A DNA stretch of 64,000 bases, from assembly GCF_012641465.1 (NCBI RefSeq), contig NZ_JABAIK010000007.1:124001-188000 (forward strand), in the 5' to 3' direction. The DNA comes from Vibrio agarilyticus (GTDB lineage Bacteria > Pseudomonadota > Gammaproteobacteria > Enterobacterales > Vibrionaceae). The position numbers and the translations under genes are program-made. Below are positions 62,448-64,000 of this stretch, piece by piece. Every line of letters begins with the position of its first letter. The stretch's first letter is position 1. The notes under the pieces are model-generated. The model did not search any database. It was not told where the DNA came from and saw only the letters and a program-made list of their open reading frames with translations.

Positions 62448-62574
62448 TATACCCTTCCTACTTGAAGTTGCAGCTGTGTTGGCTGGCTCTCACAAACCTC
62501 ATCACATAGCTTATCTATGCTCAGAGGCTTTGTTCGCTTGCCGCCTACCTGCATCTCCAAGTTGTTTGGGTATA
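62448..62574. repeat. ERIC element (copy 6)
   Basis: A 127-bp copy, almost identical to copy 1, from TATACCCTTCC to GGGTATA. It lies upstream of mltC, probably beyond its promoter. From 62575 to 62818 I see nothing further that can be named. Confidence 0.9.
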
Positions 62575-62818
62575 ACAGACATCGATTTGATTTGGATGCC
62601 AGCGTATTTAGATGTAACAAGCAACAACCAAAATAGAAAAGTGCATACAACTTAATCAGGACAAAATAACCGGAGTAATAAATTTAATAATAAAAGATAG
62701 CGCGCCCCAACCAAACTTAAGATTTTTGTCCTGTCGATAATTAACCAAAATATCGATTTTATTAAACTCCTAACGAAAATAATGTGTGACATGCAGCCAG
62801 AATGCGTCAATCACACAT

Positions 62819-62849
62819 AAAAAAAGAGCATGAAGTCATGCTCTTTTTT
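62819..62849. terminator. Terminator after the BCCT transporter gene
   Basis: AAAAAAGAGCATGA pairs with TCATGCTCTTTTTT around a 2-base loop. A and T runs flank it on both strands, so it works in either direction. It ends the minus-strand transporter transcript. Confidence 0.85.
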
Positions 62850-62869
62850 GTGAGGCTCAAAAAATCGAC

Positions 62870-64000
62870 TTATTTCTGAGTCGCCAATTTTGGCGCACGT
62901 TTCGAAGGCAAGCGTGGTTCACTGCTTAGCCCTTTAACAACCGCGACCGTTGCCACCAAAAGCACAATGGTAAACGGTAAGCCCGTTGCTACGGCCATGG
63001 CTTGCGCCGCGCCCAAACCGCCACCCAACATGAGCGCGATAGCCACAAGACCCAAGAAGCTACACCAGAATACGCGTTGTGGTGTCGGTGCATCCACTTT
63101 GCCGCCTGCAGCAATGGTATCAATCACTAATGAGCCAGAGTCCGCTGATGTGATAAAGAACACCACAATCAACACAATACCCACCAATGAGGTGATTTCA
63201 GCCATCGGCAATACATCAAGCATTGCGAACAGTTTTAATGGCAATTCAGCATTAAATACCGCTTGGTAACCATCATTCACATATTGACCAATTGCTGTTC
63301 CGCCAAAGGCCGTCATCCACAACACACAAACGGTTGATGGAATGAGCATTACGCAGATACAAAACTCACGGACACTGCGTCCACGAGACACGCGTGCAAT
63401 AAACATCGCAACAAATGGTGACCATGAAATCCACCATGCCCAATAGAACGCAGTCCAACCTTGCGAGAAGTTGACATCTTCACGTCCAACTGGCACCGAC
63501 AGCGCTGGCGTATTAACAATATAAGCCCAGATATTGTCAAAGAAGCCGGTGAAAATCGCTAGGGTTGGACCGACAATCACCACGAAGAACAGCAGCAGCG
63601 CTGCCGCAATCATATTGATTTCGGACAAGCGTTTAACACCACTATCAAGCCCTTTCACCACTGAAATGAGCGCTAGCGCTGTGATGATCACAATCAAAAC
63701 AATTTTGGTGGTTTCATTAACTGGAATATCAAAAAGATAGTTCAGTCCTGATGCCGCTTGTTCTGAGCCATAGCCTAGAGACGTCGCCAAACCGAATACT
63801 GTCGCGACAACAGCCAACGTATCGATGATATGTCCAATCCAGCCCCAAATACGCTCACCAAATAATGGGTAGAAAATCGAGCGCATCGTCAATGGCAAAC
63901 CTTTGTTAAACGAGAACAGCGCTAAGCCAAGTGCTAATGTGGCGTAGATTGCCCAAGGGTGCAGGCCCCAGTGGTAGATAGTGGCCGCTTGAGCCAGCAG
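62870..64000 (-). CDS. BCCT-family betaine/choline transporter (N-terminus outside window)
   Basis: A partial frame of 376 codons, open to the right edge. It starts in the middle of the protein with A-T-I-Y-H-W-G-L-H-P-W-A-I-Y-A, a BCCT signature in an early helix. The helices of the transport core follow, including W-T-A-F-Y-W-A-W-W-I-S-W-S-P-F-V and I-A-R-V-S-R-G-R-S-V-R-E-F, then F-F-I-T-S-A-D-S-G-S. BCCT proteins import glycine betaine, choline or carnitine with sodium, mostly for osmotic protection. About 150-180 N-terminal residues are missing. The last 15 residues are basic and may sense osmotic state. Substrate not determined. Confidence 0.93.
   Translation of the reverse strand: MLAQAATIYHWGLHPWAIYATLALGLALFSFNKGLPLTMRSIFYPLFGERIWGWIGHIIDTLAVVATVFGLATSLGYGSEQAASGLNYLFDIPVNETTKIVLIVIITALALISVVKGLDSGVKRLSEINMIAAALLLFFVVIVGPTLAIFTGFFDNIWAYIVNTPALSVPVGREDVNFSQGWTAFYWAWWISWSPFVAMFIARVSRGRSVREFCICVMLIPSTVCVLWMTAFGGTAIGQYVNDGYQAVFNAELPLKLFAMLDVLPMAEITSLVGIVLIVVFFITSADSGSLVIDTIAAGGKVDAPTPQRVFWCSFLGLVAIALMLGGGLGAAQAMAVATGLPFTIVLLVATVAVVKGLSSEPRLPSKRAPKLATQK

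Noticed and set aside
62260-62655. 131-codon plus-strand frame near mltC
   Set aside because: It combines the antisense of mltC and an ERIC element; the same peptide stretch appears in the ERIC at 21106-21232.
1-64000. tRNA or rRNA genes
   Set aside because: No cloverleaf-like or rRNA-like segment was recognised; the element uses metE and not a tRNA as its integration site. A tRNAscan run would settle this.

Overview
The window looks like chromosome 1 of a Vibrio. The host genes are Vibrio-type throughout, and several stretches follow the V. cholerae order: comEC-msbA-lpxK-ycaR-kdsB, lolCDE-plzB-like-mfd-csiV, ndh-ycfP-ycfL-hinT-chemoreceptor-CARF nuclease, and udp-zntA. Intergenic DNA carries Vibrio-type ERIC elements (six good copies plus remnants). 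I cannot name the species from sequence alone.

Bases 1 to about 10950 are the right-hand part of an AT-rich integrated element whose left end lies outside the window. Almost all its genes are on the minus strand. In transcription order it has: a large serine recombinase at the very edge; a small exported protein; small DNA-binding proteins; an iteron-like repeat field that looks like a replication origin; an SF2-type helicase; a run of tiny overlapping genes, one like a P27 small terminase; two paralogous HK97-fold capsid proteins; and a tape-measure protein cut by the window edge. No portal, large terminase or maturation protease lies in the usual places, so this is either an unusual prophage or a capsid-encoding satellite. 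It is integrated inside metE, leaving only an N-terminal fragment of about 119 codons. The metE promoter region, with MetJ and MetR sites, is intact and points into the recombinase gene.

From 11.3 kb to 26 kb come metR, a DUF4250 protein, a GNAT acetyltransferase, the radical-SAM protein YgiQ, a Cache-GGDEF-EAL protein, an Asp/Glu racemase, a HAD phosphatase, a glutathione transferase, small membrane proteins and an FAD monooxygenase. From 25 to 43 kb come envelope and repair genes: KDO activation and lipid A export (kdsB, ycaR, lpxK, msbA), DNA uptake (comEC), lipoprotein sorting (lolCDE), a PilZ-like protein, transcription-coupled repair (mfd) and the PBP1A activator csiV. An orphan GH36 alpha-galactosidase sits between them.

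From 43 to 64 kb come ndh with an FNR box, ycfP, ycfL, hinT, a chemoreceptor, a stand-alone CARF-nuclease (VC1899/Card1 family) with no CRISPR-Cas nearby, udp, a ZntA-type metal ATPase with a MerR-type promoter, a CBS protein, an RND efflux pair, a YbdG-type mechanosensitive channel, mltC, and a BCCT transporter cut by the right edge. The most notable points are the metE-integrated element with its duplicated capsid genes, possible met-regulon control of its recombinase, its candidate origin, and the orphan CARF nuclease.
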